The translations under genes and the position numbers were made by a program. 64,000 bases of DNA from Deinococcus ruber. GTDB lineage: Bacteria > Deinococcota > Deinococci > Deinococcales > Deinococcaceae. This document shows positions 50,913 to 60,829 of this stretch, piece by piece. The stretch is taken from positions 1 through 64,000 of the forward strand of contig NZ_BMQL01000016.1 of the NCBI RefSeq assembly GCF_014648095.1, in the 5' to 3' direction. Position 1 is the stretch's first letter. Each line of letters begins with the position of its first letter. Below the pieces are notes generated by a model, which saw only the letters and a list, made by a program, of their open reading frames with translations, was not told the DNA's origin and made no database searches.

Positions 50913-52676
50913 ATGCGCCACAAAGGAATTCTGGCCCTGACGCTGCTGCTGGCAGCTACGCTCTCGACCGCTGCGGCGGCCCCCAAGAAGGTCAGCGGCT
51001 ACGAATCGCTGGGCGTCGTGGCAGGCAAGAGCGGCGGCAACCTGACGCTGGCCCTGGGTGACAGCCCCCAGAGCCTGAACTATTACGGAGCCATCGACAA
51101 CAATCTGGGCCTGATCTCACAGCAGCTCTTCGACACGCTGGTCGAGTTCAACTACGCGACGTACAAGCTGGAACCCGCGCTGGCCGAGAGCTGGACGGTG
51201 TCGCCCGACGGCAAGGTGTATACCTTCAAGCTGCGTCAGGGCGTGAAGTGGAGCGACGGCGAGGACTTCACCGCCGACGACGTGGCCTTTACCTTCGATC
51301 AGATCGTCGAGAATCCGGAGGCCCGCGCAGGCGACGCCGAGACCTTCAGCCAGGGCGGCAAGAAGATTCCCTTCGATGTGGTCGATAAGTACACCATCAA
51401 GGTGACGCTCCAGAAGCCCACGCCTGCCTTCCTGCTGCAACTGCGGGCGTCGTTCATCATGCCCAAGCACAAGCTGCTGAAGTACAGCGTGGCGGGCGGC
51501 GCGAAGCCTGCCGACATCAACAACGCCTGGCCCACCAATGTCGCGCCCTCTGAAGTGGTCGGCACCGGGCCGTTCAAGCTGGCGTCGTACACCACCGGGC
51601 AGAAGGTCAGCCTGGTTCGCAATCCGAATTACTGGAAGGTGGATGCCAAGGGCACCAAGCTGCCGTACCTCGACAGCCTCGACTTCCTGATCATCCGTGA
51701 CCCGCAGGCGCAGGTGGCGCAGTTTCTGGCGGGCAACATCGATCAGCTCAATATCACCGGCGCTCAGTTTCCCGATCTGAAGCAGAAGGAAGTGTCGGGC
51801 GCGCCCTTCAAGGTGATTCGCAGCACCGCGCTGTTCGGCTCTCCTCCCTTCCTGGCCTTCAACTTCGACGCCAAAGATGCGGCGCTCGCCAAGGTCTTCA
51901 GCGATCTGCGCTTCAGAGACGCGATGCAGTCGGCGCTCAACCGTCAGCGCATGATCGACACCGTGTACAACGGTCTGGCGAGTCTGCCGGGTCACGGCGT
52001 CGCGCCTGCCAACAAGGCGTTTTACGTGAACACCAAGAGTTCGCTCGGCGACTTCGACCTGAAGGCAGCAGGCGCGGCCCTCGACGCGATGGGCCTGAAA
52101 GACACCGACGGCGACGGCGTTCGCAACATCGCCAAGGGCAAGAACCTGGAATTCGACCTGACCTACGGCACCGATTCCAGCGTCTATCCGGCGCTTGCTA
52201 CCATCATCCAGAACGATTTCAAGCAGATCGGCGTGAAGGTGAATTTGCAGGGCATCCTGGCGAAGAACCTGCTCTCGACGGGTCTGAGCGGCAACTACGA
52301 GGCGATTCTGCACGCGTTTGGCGACCAGCCCGACCCCGAGCTGCGCCGTCCCATCTGGGAGCCGGGCGGAGCGCTGTACTACTGGCACCGCAGCCTTCAG
52401 CCCGCCAACGACGGCGGCACGCCCAACATCGCCAAGATGTTCCCCTGGGAAAAGGAAATCTACAACATCTTCGAAACGGCGGCAGTCACGCCCGACGCGG
52501 GCCAGCGCAAGGCGCTCTACACCCGCTGGCAGCTGCTGTTCGCCCACAACCTGCCGGTCATTCCGCTGCTCAAGCCCGAGAACATCGGCGCGGTTTCCAA
52601 CAAGTACGGCAACTACATCTATAACCTGGGTGTTATTCCCGGTTACAACCCCGTGCCGCTGATCTACGTCAAATAA
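50913..52676 (+). CDS. ABC transporter substrate-binding protein, family 5 (oligopeptide type)
   Basis: A 587-residue exported binding protein. Signal peptide in RHKGILALTLLLAATLS, cleavage near AAA. Family-5 marks: SLNYYGAIDNNLGLISQQLF, YTFKLRQGVKWSDGEDFTAD (in two parts), FTFDQIVENPEA and NLPVIPLLKPENIGAV at the end. Such proteins bind peptides, nickel, or peptidoglycan fragments (as MppA does). Its place between nagZ and the MurNAc genes suggests a muropeptide or disaccharide ligand. Ribosome site GGAGG; start ATG 50913. Confidence 0.9.
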   Translation: MRHKGILALTLLLAATLSTAAAAPKKVSGYESLGVVAGKSGGNLTLALGDSPQSLNYYGAIDNNLGLISQQLFDTLVEFNYATYKLEPALAESWTVSPDGKVYTFKLRQGVKWSDGEDFTADDVAFTFDQIVENPEARAGDAETFSQGGKKIPFDVVDKYTIKVTLQKPTPAFLLQLRASFIMPKHKLLKYSVAGGAKPADINNAWPTNVAPSEVVGTGPFKLASYTTGQKVSLVRNPNYWKVDAKGTKLPYLDSLDFLIIRDPQAQVAQFLAGNIDQLNITGAQFPDLKQKEVSGAPFKVIRSTALFGSPPFLAFNFDAKDAALAKVFSDLRFRDAMQSALNRQRMIDTVYNGLASLPGHGVAPANKAFYVNTKSSLGDFDLKAAGAALDAMGLKDTDGDGVRNIAKGKNLEFDLTYGTDSSVYPALATIIQNDFKQIGVKVNLQGILAKNLLSTGLSGNYEAILHAFGDQPDPELRRPIWEPGGALYYWHRSLQPANDGGTPNIAKMFPWEKEIYNIFETAAVTPDAGQRKALYTRWQLLFAHNLPVIPLLKPENIGAVSNKYGNYIYNLGVIPGYNPVPLIYVK

Positions 52677-52725
52677 CGAGCTGAACGAAGCAGCTGTTTG
52701 CAGCAGTAACTGAAGCGTGTCGTCT

Positions 52726-52746
52726 GTGGCGCGTGGCGTGTGGGAT
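52726..52746. repeat. Short heptamer run (E8)
   Basis: Three 7-mers in a row: GTGGCGC, GTGGCGT, GTGGGAT. It lies in the 174-nt gap between the binding-protein gene and the permease. A weak GCTG/CAGC pairing at 52690-52710 may be a degraded core. Same period as E1-E5. Confidence 0.4.
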
Positions 52747-52809
52747 GGCATCTGGACGCCCCTGCATCCACGCGCCTTCTCACGACCGATCCTCAAGGAG
52801 TTCCGCCCC

Positions 52810-52857
52810 ATGTTTTTCTACAAGCCACACGCTGCCGTGCTGACCCACTCATGCTGA
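52810..52857 (+). CDS. 15-residue leader ORF before the first permease
   Basis: ATG 52810 is preceded by AAGGAG at 9-nt spacing and opens MFFYKPHAAVLTHSC. The TGA at 52855-52857 overlaps the permease start as ATGCTGA (52851-52857). The permease ATG itself has no ribosome site. Confidence 0.45.
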   Translation: MFFYKPHAAVLTHSC

Positions 52858-53822
52858 GCTTTATTCTGCGCCGCGTGCTGGGCATGCTTCCCACGCTGCT
52901 GATCATCAGTGCGATCTGCTTTCTGGTCATCAAGCTCCAGCCGGGCAGCTTCACCGATCAGTATCTCGAAGACCCGCGCTTCACCAAGGAAACGGCGGCG
53001 GCCATCGCCCGGCAACTCGGCCTCGATCAGCCGCCCGTCGTGCAGTATTTTCACTGGCTGGCAGGCGTGGTCACGCATTTCGACTTCGGCTATTCGTTCC
53101 TGCAAAACCGCCCGGTGGTCACGGTCATCGGAGAGTTGCTCGGCTGGACAGTCTTCATCGCCTTCTTCACGCTGGTCTTCAGCTGGCTGGTCGCCATTCC
53201 GCTGGGCATCTATACGGCCTTCAACCGCCACAGTGTCGGCTCTCAGATCATCGGCTTTCTGGGGTATCTGGGCCTCGCCATTCCCGATTTTCTGGCGGCC
53301 CTGCTGATCGTGGCACTCGTCCTGCGGCTGGGCGGAACCAACGTCGGCGGCCTGTTCAGCCCGAACTTTATCGACGCGCCGTGGTCGTGGGCCAGGGTGC
53401 TCGACCTGCTCAATCACCTGTGGATTCCGGTGCTGGCAGTGGGGCTGGAAGGCGTGGCGGGCCTGATGCGTCAGATGCGGGCCAGTATGCTCGACGTGCT
53501 GGGGCAGGATTACGTCAGGACGGCGCGGGCCAAGGGTGCGCGGCCCCAGCAGGTGATCTGGCGGCACGCGGTCAGAAACGCTATCAATCCGCTGATCAGT
53601 CTGGCGGGCCTGAGTCTGCCGACCCTGATTTCCGGCACCATCATCATCAGCATCGTGCTGAATCTGCCGACCATCGGGCCGCTGCTGTACGACAGTCTGG
53701 TGAACAAAGATCAGTACATGGCCCTGACGCTGCTGATGATGTCGGCGTTCCTGCTGCTGATCGGCAATCTGCTGTCCGATATCGCGCTGGCGTGGGCCGA
53801 CCCGCGTGTGAGGTACGCATGA
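52851..53822 (+). CDS. ABC transporter permease, DppB/OppB type
   Basis: A 323-residue inner-membrane permease: N-terminal helix LGMLPTLLIISAICFLVIK, then a typical periplasmic segment (PGSFTDQYLEDPRF), and five further helices. The EAA loop VRTARAKGARPQQVIWRHAVRNA (in parts) docks an ATPase. It starts at ATG 52851; the frame is open 37 codons further up but that stretch is intergenic in character. Its TGA overlaps the ATG of the next leader ORF (ATGA, 53819-53822). Confidence 0.9.
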   Translation: MLSFILRRVLGMLPTLLIISAICFLVIKLQPGSFTDQYLEDPRFTKETAAAIARQLGLDQPPVVQYFHWLAGVVTHFDFGYSFLQNRPVVTVIGELLGWTVFIAFFTLVFSWLVAIPLGIYTAFNRHSVGSQIIGFLGYLGLAIPDFLAALLIVALVLRLGGTNVGGLFSPNFIDAPWSWARVLDLLNHLWIPVLAVGLEGVAGLMRQMRASMLDVLGQDYVRTARAKGARPQQVIWRHAVRNAINPLISLAGLSLPTLISGTIIISIVLNLPTIGPLLYDSLVNKDQYMALTLLMMSAFLLLIGNLLSDIALAWADPRVRYA

Positions 53823-53895
53823 AGCGCTGGACATCGCAACAGCCCGCGATCTTGACTGCCTTCCGCCTTCCAACTCCCCATGACCGGGGTTCCAG

Positions 53896-53899
<4 letters not shown>
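53819..53899 (+). CDS. 26-residue linker ORF between the two permeases
   Basis: ATG 53819 overlaps the stop of the first permease. The 26-codon frame begins MKRWTSQQPAILTAF and ends TGA 53897-53899, overlapping the start of the second permease (ATGA at 53896). It bridges exactly the gap between two genes, so ribosomes could pass through all three frames without release. The second permease has no clear ribosome site. Confidence 0.45.
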
Positions 53900-55016
<1,117 letters not shown>

Positions 55017-55020
<4 letters not shown>

Positions 55021-55952
55021 ACAGGACTCTGAACCTGCCGCTCGAAACCAATCTGCTGCTGGGCCTGGACGCGGGCGGCAGCAGCACCAAATGGGGTCTG
55101 TTCCGGCAGGACGGCACCCTGCTGCGCCAGGGAAGAGCCGAAGCCCTGACCGGGCACCTCTTCAGCAGCAGCGACACAGACCACCTTCAACGTTTTCTGG
55201 CCCAGCTACACGCCGAACTTCAGACCCCGGTGGCAGCGGTGGTGGCGGGCGTCAGCGGGTTACAGATGGGGGCGCTGCCGCTGCTGCGGGCGGCTCTGTC
55301 CGAAACCTTCAGCGTGCCCGACTCGCGGATTCGTGTCACCGACGACATGGAACTGGCCTACGCTGCTCATTTCCTGCCGGGCGAGGGGGTGCTGGTGTAT
55401 GCCGGAACGGGCAGCATTGCCTACCACCGAACGCGTGCGGGCGAGGTGCTGCGGGCGGGCGGCCACGGGTTCCTGCTGGGCGACGAGGGCGGCGCGTTCT
55501 GGCAGGGTCAGCGGGCGCTCAAAGCCGTATTGAACGTTCAGGATGCCGGCGTGGTGCCCACTGGCCCGCTGGCCCGCGAACTGGAAGCCGTGACCGGATC
55601 GCTCGCGTGGCCCTACCTGCGCCGCTGGGTGTACGAGGGCGGCAGGGGAGCGCTGGCGACCCTGGCCCCGGCCCTGTACCGCGCTGCCCTCCTGAACGAC
55701 CCTGCGGCGCTCGACGTGACGCGCCGCGCCGGGGCAGCACTGGCGACCCTGGCCCGCACGCTGCTCAGCCGCTGTCCTCCCGGAACGCCGCTCACCCTCT
55801 GCGGCGGCGCGGCCAACGACCTGATCCGCGCCGAATTCAGTGCTGCGCTGCCGGAGGTGGTGACGCTGTTGCCCCGTATGCCGCTGCTGGGTGCGCCGCG
55901 CCTCTCGCCGCTGTCTCATCTTTCCCCCTCGCTGGAGGAGTCCCGCGCATGA
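55017..55952 (+). CDS. N-acetylglucosamine / N-acetylmuramate kinase (BadF/BadG family)
   Basis: A 311-residue sugar kinase of the ASKHA fold. LLGLDAGGSSTKWGLF is the ATP phosphate-1 loop, VYAGTGSIAYHR and GGHGFLLGDEGGAFWQGQ are the NAGK/MurK signatures, and LTLCGGAANDLI is near the end. In Clostridium a homologous MurK phosphorylates both MurNAc and GlcNAc next to murQ; the same genomic pairing here supports a MurNAc/GlcNAc kinase. Start ATG 55017 overlaps the permease stop (ATGA). Confidence 0.88.
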
Positions 55953-56029
55953 CGTACCCGGCCCGAGAACCTGACCTCGACCATTCCATCAAACCCGACC
56001 CTTCCGATCCTGATCATGAGGGGGCTCCT

Positions 56030-56935
56030 GTGTCCGACACCACCCTGCTGTCAACCGAGCAACTCAGTCCCTCTCACGCCGACCTCGACATGTTCGGCAT
56101 GCCCGACCTGATCGCGGCCCTGATCAGCGACCAGCATTCGGCGCTGCGGGCAGTCGAAGCTGCCGCGCCCGCGCTGGAACGCGCCACCGAAGCGGCAGTC
56201 GAGCGGCTGCTGCGAGGTGGGCGACTGGTGTACCTGGGAGCGGGCACGTCTGGGCGGCTGGGCGTGCTGGACGGCGTCGAGCTGCTTCCCACCTTTTCCT
56301 GGCCGCCCGAGAGACTCGTCACGCTGATTGCGGGGGGCGAGCGGGCCATGTTCCGCGCCGCCGAGGGAGCCGAGGACGACCACGCGGCAGGCCAGCGCGA
56401 TCTGGAACGCGAAGAATTGGCACCCGGCGACGTGCTGATCGCGCTGGCGGCCAGCGGCACCACGCCTTACGTGCTGGGCGGCGTGGCGTATGCCAATGCC
56501 CTGGGCGCTCTGACCATCGGCATCAGCAACAACCCCGGCAGCCCGCTGCTGCAAGCCGCTGCCATCGCCATCGCGCTCGATACCGGCCCCGAGGTCATCA
56601 GTGGCAGCACCCGCCTGAAGGCCGGAACCGCTCAGAAAATTACGCTCAATACCCTGTCGAGCGCCATCATGGTGCGGCTGAACAAGGTGTACGGCAATCT
56701 GATGGTCGATCTTCAGGTCACCAACATCAAGCTGCGCCGCCGCGCCCTGGCCCTGACGATGCTGGCGACCGGTGCGTCGCAGGCCGAAGCTGCCGCCGCG
56801 CTGGAACACGCAGACGATCACGTCAAGACAGCCATCGTGATGTTGCGTCTGCATCTGGAACCCGGACAGGCGCGGGCCGCGCTGGAACAGGCCGGGGGCA
56901 GCGTCCGGGCCGCGCTGGAGGCGAGGGCGGAGTAA
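56030..56935 (+). CDS. murQ: N-acetylmuramic acid 6-phosphate etherase
   Basis: A 301-residue lyase that cleaves the lactyl ether of MurNAc-6-phosphate to GlcNAc-6-phosphate and D-lactate. Core: VYLGAGTSGRLGVLDGVEL, AGGERAMFRAAEGAEDD (catalytic Glu), LAASGTTPYVLGG and TIGISNNPGSPLL. A SIS sugar-phosphate domain occupies the middle. GTG 56030 with GAGGGGG upstream gives the usual length (E. coli 298). An in-frame ATG at 55949, overlapping the kinase stop, would add 27 polar residues not seen in the family; either start is possible. It receives MurNAc-6-P from AnmK and the kinase upstream. Confidence 0.93.
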   Translation: MSDTTLLSTEQLSPSHADLDMFGMPDLIAALISDQHSALRAVEAAAPALERATEAAVERLLRGGRLVYLGAGTSGRLGVLDGVELLPTFSWPPERLVTLIAGGERAMFRAAEGAEDDHAAGQRDLEREELAPGDVLIALAASGTTPYVLGGVAYANALGALTIGISNNPGSPLLQAAAIAIALDTGPEVISGSTRLKAGTAQKITLNTLSSAIMVRLNKVYGNLMVDLQVTNIKLRRRALALTMLATGASQAEAAAALEHADDHVKTAIVMLRLHLEPGQARAALEQAGGSVRAALEARAE

Positions 56936-56991
56936 CACATGAAACGGTGGCAAGAACCCGAACTGCGTTCCTCTGAATACGCTCCTTCTGG

Positions 56992-56997
56992 TATGGT
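56992..56997 (+). promoter_or_regulatory. -10 box of the GntR gene (leaderless)
   Basis: Extended -10 TGGTATGGT, with TATGGT at 56992-56997, lies 7 nt before ATG 57005. The same TGGTATGGT precedes the importer gene at 50829. Confidence 0.5.
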
Positions 56998-57004
56998 CAG
57001 GGTG

Positions 57005-57769
57005 ATGCCCGGTGCTTCAGTGCCTCACCTCGTGCTGGATGCCAACGCGACCACGCCCATCTATCTTCAGGTATCGCAGGAGTTGCAGCGCTGGCTGGCC
57101 TCCGACGCCGCGCAGGCGGGAACAGCCCTTCCCAGTGAGCGCGATCTGGCAACGCACCTCGGCGTGTCACGGGTCACGGTGCGGCAGGCGCTGGCCCTCC
57201 TGACCACCCAGGGTCTGCTGGAGCGGCGGCAGGGGAGCGGCACCTTTATTCTGCCCCGCCGTATCGAACACCCACTGGGCACCTTGCAGAGTTTCAGCGA
57301 CGACATGCGGGCACGCGGCCTGACACCGGGCGCACGGATTCTGGATTTTGCACTGGCGCAGGCCACCCCCCAGGAGGCCATGACGCTGGGCCTGGGAGCC
57401 AGCAGCCGCGTCTACCGCATCCGCAGACTGCGAACCGCCGATGGTGCGCCGCTGGCGGTCGAGCGGAGCGTATTGCCTGAAGAGCGGGTGGGCGAACTGT
57501 CGCCGGAAGGCCTGACCGATTCGAGCCTGTACGCGCTGCTGCTGTCGCGCCGTCTGCTGCCGGTGCGGGCGCTGCGCCATCTGCGGGCTGTCAATGCCGA
57601 CGCTGAGTACGCTGCCCTGCTGGGCGTGCGCCTGGGTGCGGCCCTGCTCATGACCGAGCGGGTGTCGTGGAACGCGGGCGGCGTGCCTATCGAGATGGCG
57701 AGCGCACATTACCGGGGCGACCGCTACGACTTCCTGATGGAACTGGTGCAGCCGGAAGCCGGCAGCTAA
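57005..57769 (+). CDS. GntR-family regulator with UTRA domain
   Basis: A 254-residue regulator. The winged helix-turn-helix holds [34 protein letters not shown] and [12 protein letters not shown]. The C-terminal UTRA ligand domain spans about 90-250 ([35 protein letters not shown]). NagR/DasR-type members respond to GlcNAc-6-P or GlcN-6-P, the downstream products of MurQ, so it likely controls this cluster. The start is taken as ATG 57005 behind the leaderless -10; ATG 56939 is in frame, with GGAG, and would add 22 residues. Confidence 0.9.
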   Translation: MPGASVPHLVLDANATTPIYLQVSQELQRWLASDAAQAGTALPSERDLATHLGVSRVTVRQALALLTTQGLLERRQGSGTFILPRRIEHPLGTLQSFSDDMRARGLTPGARILDFALAQATPQEAMTLGLGASSRVYRIRRLRTADGAPLAVERSVLPEERVGELSPEGLTDSSLYALLLSRRLLPVRALRHLRAVNADAEYAALLGVRLGAALLMTERVSWNAGGVPIEMASAHYRGDRYDFLMELVQPEAGS

Positions 57770-57923
57770 AAAGCTCCCTGATCGCTGAGGTCTCCGGGCA
57801 AGGTTTTTACCCCCAGAGCAAAGCAGGAAGTGAGGCCCTAAACCAAGCGCCTTCCCGCGGCAGCGAGGTCATCCTCGGCGTGCCAGCGTCTTCACATATC
57901 CTCACTGAAGCTTCATGGCGGGG

Positions 57924-57929
57924 TACAAT
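57924..57929 (+). promoter_or_regulatory. -10 box upstream of the cytochrome c gene
   Basis: TACAAT preceded by GGGG; a TCACTG 16 nt upstream could be a weak -35. The transcript would have a leader of about 110 nt. The remaining part of the 57770-58045 gap shows nothing I recognise. Confidence 0.45.
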
Positions 57930-58045
57930 AGACGTCACGTCAGACACCCTCTGTGCTGCCCTCTTGCCCTGTTCTGACGCTCCTGAAGTTCAGGTATTCC
58001 GCCGCAGATTCAGACTCGAAGTGCTGGAAGTTCGGAGGGCAGACG

Positions 58046-58759
58046 GTGAAAGCGAACCAGAAGACATGGGCGGGGCTGGCATTCGGTGGCCTGTTTGCAG
58101 TCATGACAACAGGCCTGATTCTCTCTGCGAGCGTATCGGCGCAGGGCAACACCAGCGCAGCTCCGGCAGGCAGCATGCCAACTCTCGACCCCAGCAAACT
58201 GCCTGAGGGCGTGGCGAGCCGGGGCGCACGCACCTATCAGGCCACCTGCACCGGCTGTCACGGCGTGGTGGGGGCCAGCACCCAGGCGATGTTTCCACGG
58301 CTGGCCGGGCAGCACGCCACCTATCTGACCGAGCAACTTCTGATTCTGCGGGCGGGCATTCGCCCCAGCCAGATCATGAACCGGGTGGCCGCCAAACTGA
58401 GCGACCAGAATATTTCCGATCTGGCAGCGTATCTGAGCGCTCAGAAGGTCGGAGATGCCTGGACCGGGCAGAACGCGGCGCTGGCAGGCGAAGGAGCCAA
58501 GATTTTCGGCGGCGGCGCACCCGAACGCGGCGTGATCGCCTGCGCGGTCTGTCACGGCGGCCAGGGTCTTGGCGTCAACAGTCTGAGTATCGCCGTGGTG
58601 CGTCATCAGTCGCCCGGCTACGCCACCGACGTGATGCACGAGTTTCAGAAGCTGGGAACCACCGGAACGCCGCAGTCCACCGCCATGTACCTGGAGATGA
58701 AGCCGCTGAGCGACCACGAAATCGATGCGCTGTCGGCGTACCTCAGCACCATGCCCTAG
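58046..58759 (+). CDS. Diheme cytochrome c (c4-like)
   Basis: A 237-residue exported electron carrier. N-terminal signal: TWAGLAFGGLFAVMTTGLIL with cleavage near SAQ. Two heme sites: ATCTGCHGVVG (about residue 70) and IACAVCHGGQGLG (about 170), each followed by a Met-containing segment (Met ligand candidates in QIMNRVA and TAMYLEMKPLS). This tandem layout is that of cytochrome c4/c553 proteins. Start GTG 58046 has GGAGGG; the upstream in-frame ATG at 57953 lies in the leader. It probably passes electrons to a terminal oxidase. Confidence 0.9.
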   Translation: MKANQKTWAGLAFGGLFAVMTTGLILSASVSAQGNTSAAPAGSMPTLDPSKLPEGVASRGARTYQATCTGCHGVVGASTQAMFPRLAGQHATYLTEQLLILRAGIRPSQIMNRVAAKLSDQNISDLAAYLSAQKVGDAWTGQNAALAGEGAKIFGGGAPERGVIACAVCHGGQGLGVNSLSIAVVRHQSPGYATDVMHEFQKLGTTGTPQSTAMYLEMKPLSDHEIDALSAYLSTMP

Positions 58760-58890
58760 AGTACCGGACAAAAAATCCCCCTCTCGTGTTCGGGCAGGGG
58801 TTCCCGGCAAATGGGAAGACTGGAGGCATTGACGGAGCCGTTCCGGCAAGGCCGTAAATTCGGAGAACTGCCCCGGCAGGCTGGGTCTGG

Positions 58891-58996
58891 TACTGTAGCT
58901 CCCGTGACGGCTCTTTCTTGGTTCCCCGTGCAGGCGGCTGCGCTGGGGCACCGGGTCTGGTGGGAAGTTCGTTCCTGCCACCGGTGCCCGGCCTGA
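58891..58996 (+). CDS. Leaderless 30-residue leader ORF before a serine hydrolase
   Basis: The -10 box TACTGT (58891-58896, with TGG before it) is 7 nt before GTG 58904, which opens a 30-codon frame (MTALSWFPVQAAALG at its start, two further Trp in VWWEV). Its TGA overlaps the hydrolase ATG as TGATG (58994-58998). The hydrolase has no ribosome site. The feature includes the -10 box; the coding part is 58904-58996. A 61-codon version from ATG 58811 is less likely because it starts before the promoter. Confidence 0.4.
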
Positions 58997-60081
58997 TGTT
59001 CGGTACCCTTCTGCCAGCGCTGCTGACGGCTCAGCTCGCGGCTGGCTCCATGACCGCCAACGCGTCGATCTCGCTGACACCCGCCCCCTGCGGCCCTGCT
59101 CCGAGCATCGCGGCCACATCGCTGCCGCTGCCTGCCGCCGTGTCGGGGCGGGTGCGTTTTTATGCCGCCCGCTACGATCCCCAGACCCTGGCTCCGCTCG
59201 GCGCGGTGGCCCTGGGCCGCGTCAATGAGGTGCAGCCGCTCGCCAGCACCTTCAAGCCGCTGGTGGTTCACGGCATGCTGGAAGACGTGGACGCCGGGCG
59301 CTTCACGCTGTCGTCTGTCTTTACCACCACCCCGGCCAACCGCAGCATCGAACGCTTTCCAGCGGGGAAAAATAGCCTGCTGACACTGGCAAAACGCGCC
59401 ATCGTGCTGAGCGACAACACCGCTGCCGACCTGCTGATGCTGGCGTATGGACCACAACGGCTGGCCCGCAGCGTGCAGGCCCAGAGTCCGTGTACGTCGG
59501 TGCTGCTGACCACCAAAGCGTGGTGGACGGCGCAGGCTGGGCTGGCGGCGGGTGTACTGGGCACCGATACGCTGGCAGGCGCTCAGCACTACGCCCAGCA
59601 GGGCTTTGAAGACCGCGTGCAGACGGCTCGCCAGCTGATCGCCGCGTCGGCAAACGTGGAAGCGCCAGCGCTGGAACGCGCACTCGACAGCTATTTTCAC
59701 GGCCCGGCGTACACGCAGGCGCTCGAACTGGCGTTGCAGAACACCAGTACCGTCAATGCGTATGCCGATCTGATGGCCCGCACGCTGCCGGGCAACGACC
59801 TGCGGCCCGCCACGCGCCGGGTCTTCCGCGACATCATGGAGGGTGGCTGCTGCCGTCCGAAACAGCCTGCGCTGAAGACGACGTACTGGGCGGCCAAGGC
59901 GGGCAGCGGGTGGCGCATCCTGAATCTGGTCGGGTATGTAGAGACCGCAGACGGCACGCGGCTGGCCTATGCGTACTTCAACGATCAGAGCAACACCACC
60001 GACTCCGAACAGATGGAGCTTCAGATTCCGTCGGTGGTGAAGTGGATACAGGCCAACCTGCTGACACTGGCGTCGCCGTAA
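58996..60081 (+). CDS. Class A beta-lactamase-fold serine hydrolase
   Basis: A 361-residue exported protein (hydrophobic FGTLLPALLTAQLAAG at the N-terminus). PBP/beta-lactamase motifs: SxxK in LASTFKPLVV, SDN in VLSDNTAADLL, and KAGSG in WAAKAGSGWR as the KTG equivalent. The omega-loop Glu-x-x-Leu-Asn of true class A beta-lactamases is not visible, so antibiotic hydrolysis is unlikely; a peptidase or esterase role at the envelope is more plausible. Two adjacent Cys (GGCCRP) are unusual. The start ATG 58996 overlaps the leader ORF stop. Confidence 0.8.
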   Translation: MFGTLLPALLTAQLAAGSMTANASISLTPAPCGPAPSIAATSLPLPAAVSGRVRFYAARYDPQTLAPLGAVALGRVNEVQPLASTFKPLVVHGMLEDVDAGRFTLSSVFTTTPANRSIERFPAGKNSLLTLAKRAIVLSDNTAADLLMLAYGPQRLARSVQAQSPCTSVLLTTKAWWTAQAGLAAGVLGTDTLAGAQHYAQQGFEDRVQTARQLIAASANVEAPALERALDSYFHGPAYTQALELALQNTSTVNAYADLMARTLPGNDLRPATRRVFRDIMEGGCCRPKQPALKTTYWAAKAGSGWRILNLVGYVETADGTRLAYAYFNDQSNTTDSEQMELQIPSVVKWIQANLLTLASP

Positions 60082-60134
60082 AGCAGGGTTGGAACAGGAA
60101 ATCGGCACGCCAGCGGCAGCGCTCCTGAAGGTGC

Positions 60135-60659
60135 TTACTGCGGTTCGTCTTTTTGCAGATTGAGACCGGGCGCGTCGCTGGGGCTGTCACTGCCGCTGGC
60201 GTGCTGATCGGGCCTGCCTTCGCCGTTCAGGTCGCGTTGCAGGCGGCTGTATTCCTCGGTGCTGATCTCGCCCCGTGCGTAGCGTTCGCGGGCGATATCG
60301 AGGGCACGGTCTCCAAAGAGGCGTTCTCTGCCGCGCTGGAGCGTGTCTTTCAGGTCGGCAGCCATCTGTTCAGGCGTTCTTGTGTTGCCGCCCGCACCTG
60401 GATTGCCGGGGCTGAAAGGCCGGGGGCCGCCGCCCATGCGCTGCATCATCCATGCGCGGCGGCGCATCTTGAGCAGCAGCACTCCGCCGATGACGGCTGC
60501 CACGACCAGAAAGCCACCGCCGAAGCCGTGTTCCTGTGGGCCGTCGTAGCCGTAGCCATACGGAGCGGGCTGAGACTGGAGCGGGTACGTTCCCTGAATC
60601 TGTGGAACCTGAACGAGCGGTTGTGCCGAAGATGAGGCGTTGTTGATGATGACATCCAT
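60135..60659 (-). CDS. SHOCT-domain membrane protein
   Basis: A 174-residue protein. After a Gln/Pro/Tyr-rich N-terminus (GYGYDGPQEHGFGGG) comes one membrane helix (FLVVAAVIGGVLLL), a basic Arg/Met-rich stop-transfer stretch, and a SHOCT motif ARERYARGEISTEEYSRL near residues 130-150. SHOCT domains are short oligomerisation modules often at the ends of membrane proteins of unknown function. The start ATG 60659 has AAGGAG. The C-terminal 30 residues are acidic and low-complexity. Confidence 0.85.
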   Translation of the reverse strand: MDVIINNASSSAQPLVQVPQIQGTYPLQSQPAPYGYGYDGPQEHGFGGGFLVVAAVIGGVLLLKMRRRAWMMQRMGGGPRPFSPGNPGAGGNTRTPEQMAADLKDTLQRGRERLFGDRALDIARERYARGEISTEEYSRLQRDLNGEGRPDQHASGSDSPSDAPGLNLQKDEPQ

Positions 60660-60829
60660 GTGAAAGCTCCTTGGAGCGGGGGCGCTGTGGCCTTCCCGCA
60701 TGCCCAGAAGCTATCGCTGCCCCCGTGAAGTGCGCGGGGAGCACGTGTGAAGCAGACGTGAACGAACATGGCCCTGCCACAGAGGACAGAGCCACAGAAC
60801 AGCAGGCCTTGTGGTGTGCGGTCTGCGCG

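Noticed and set aside
58770..58808. CCCCCTC/GGCAGGGG hairpin after the cytochrome c gene as a terminator
   Set aside because: On the plus strand the A-run precedes the stem and no T-run follows; it would work only for minus-strand transcription, where no gene lies.
58811..58996. 61-residue ORF from ATG 58811
   Set aside because: It begins upstream of the probable -10 box at 58891 and has no ribosome site; the shorter GTG version is more consistent.
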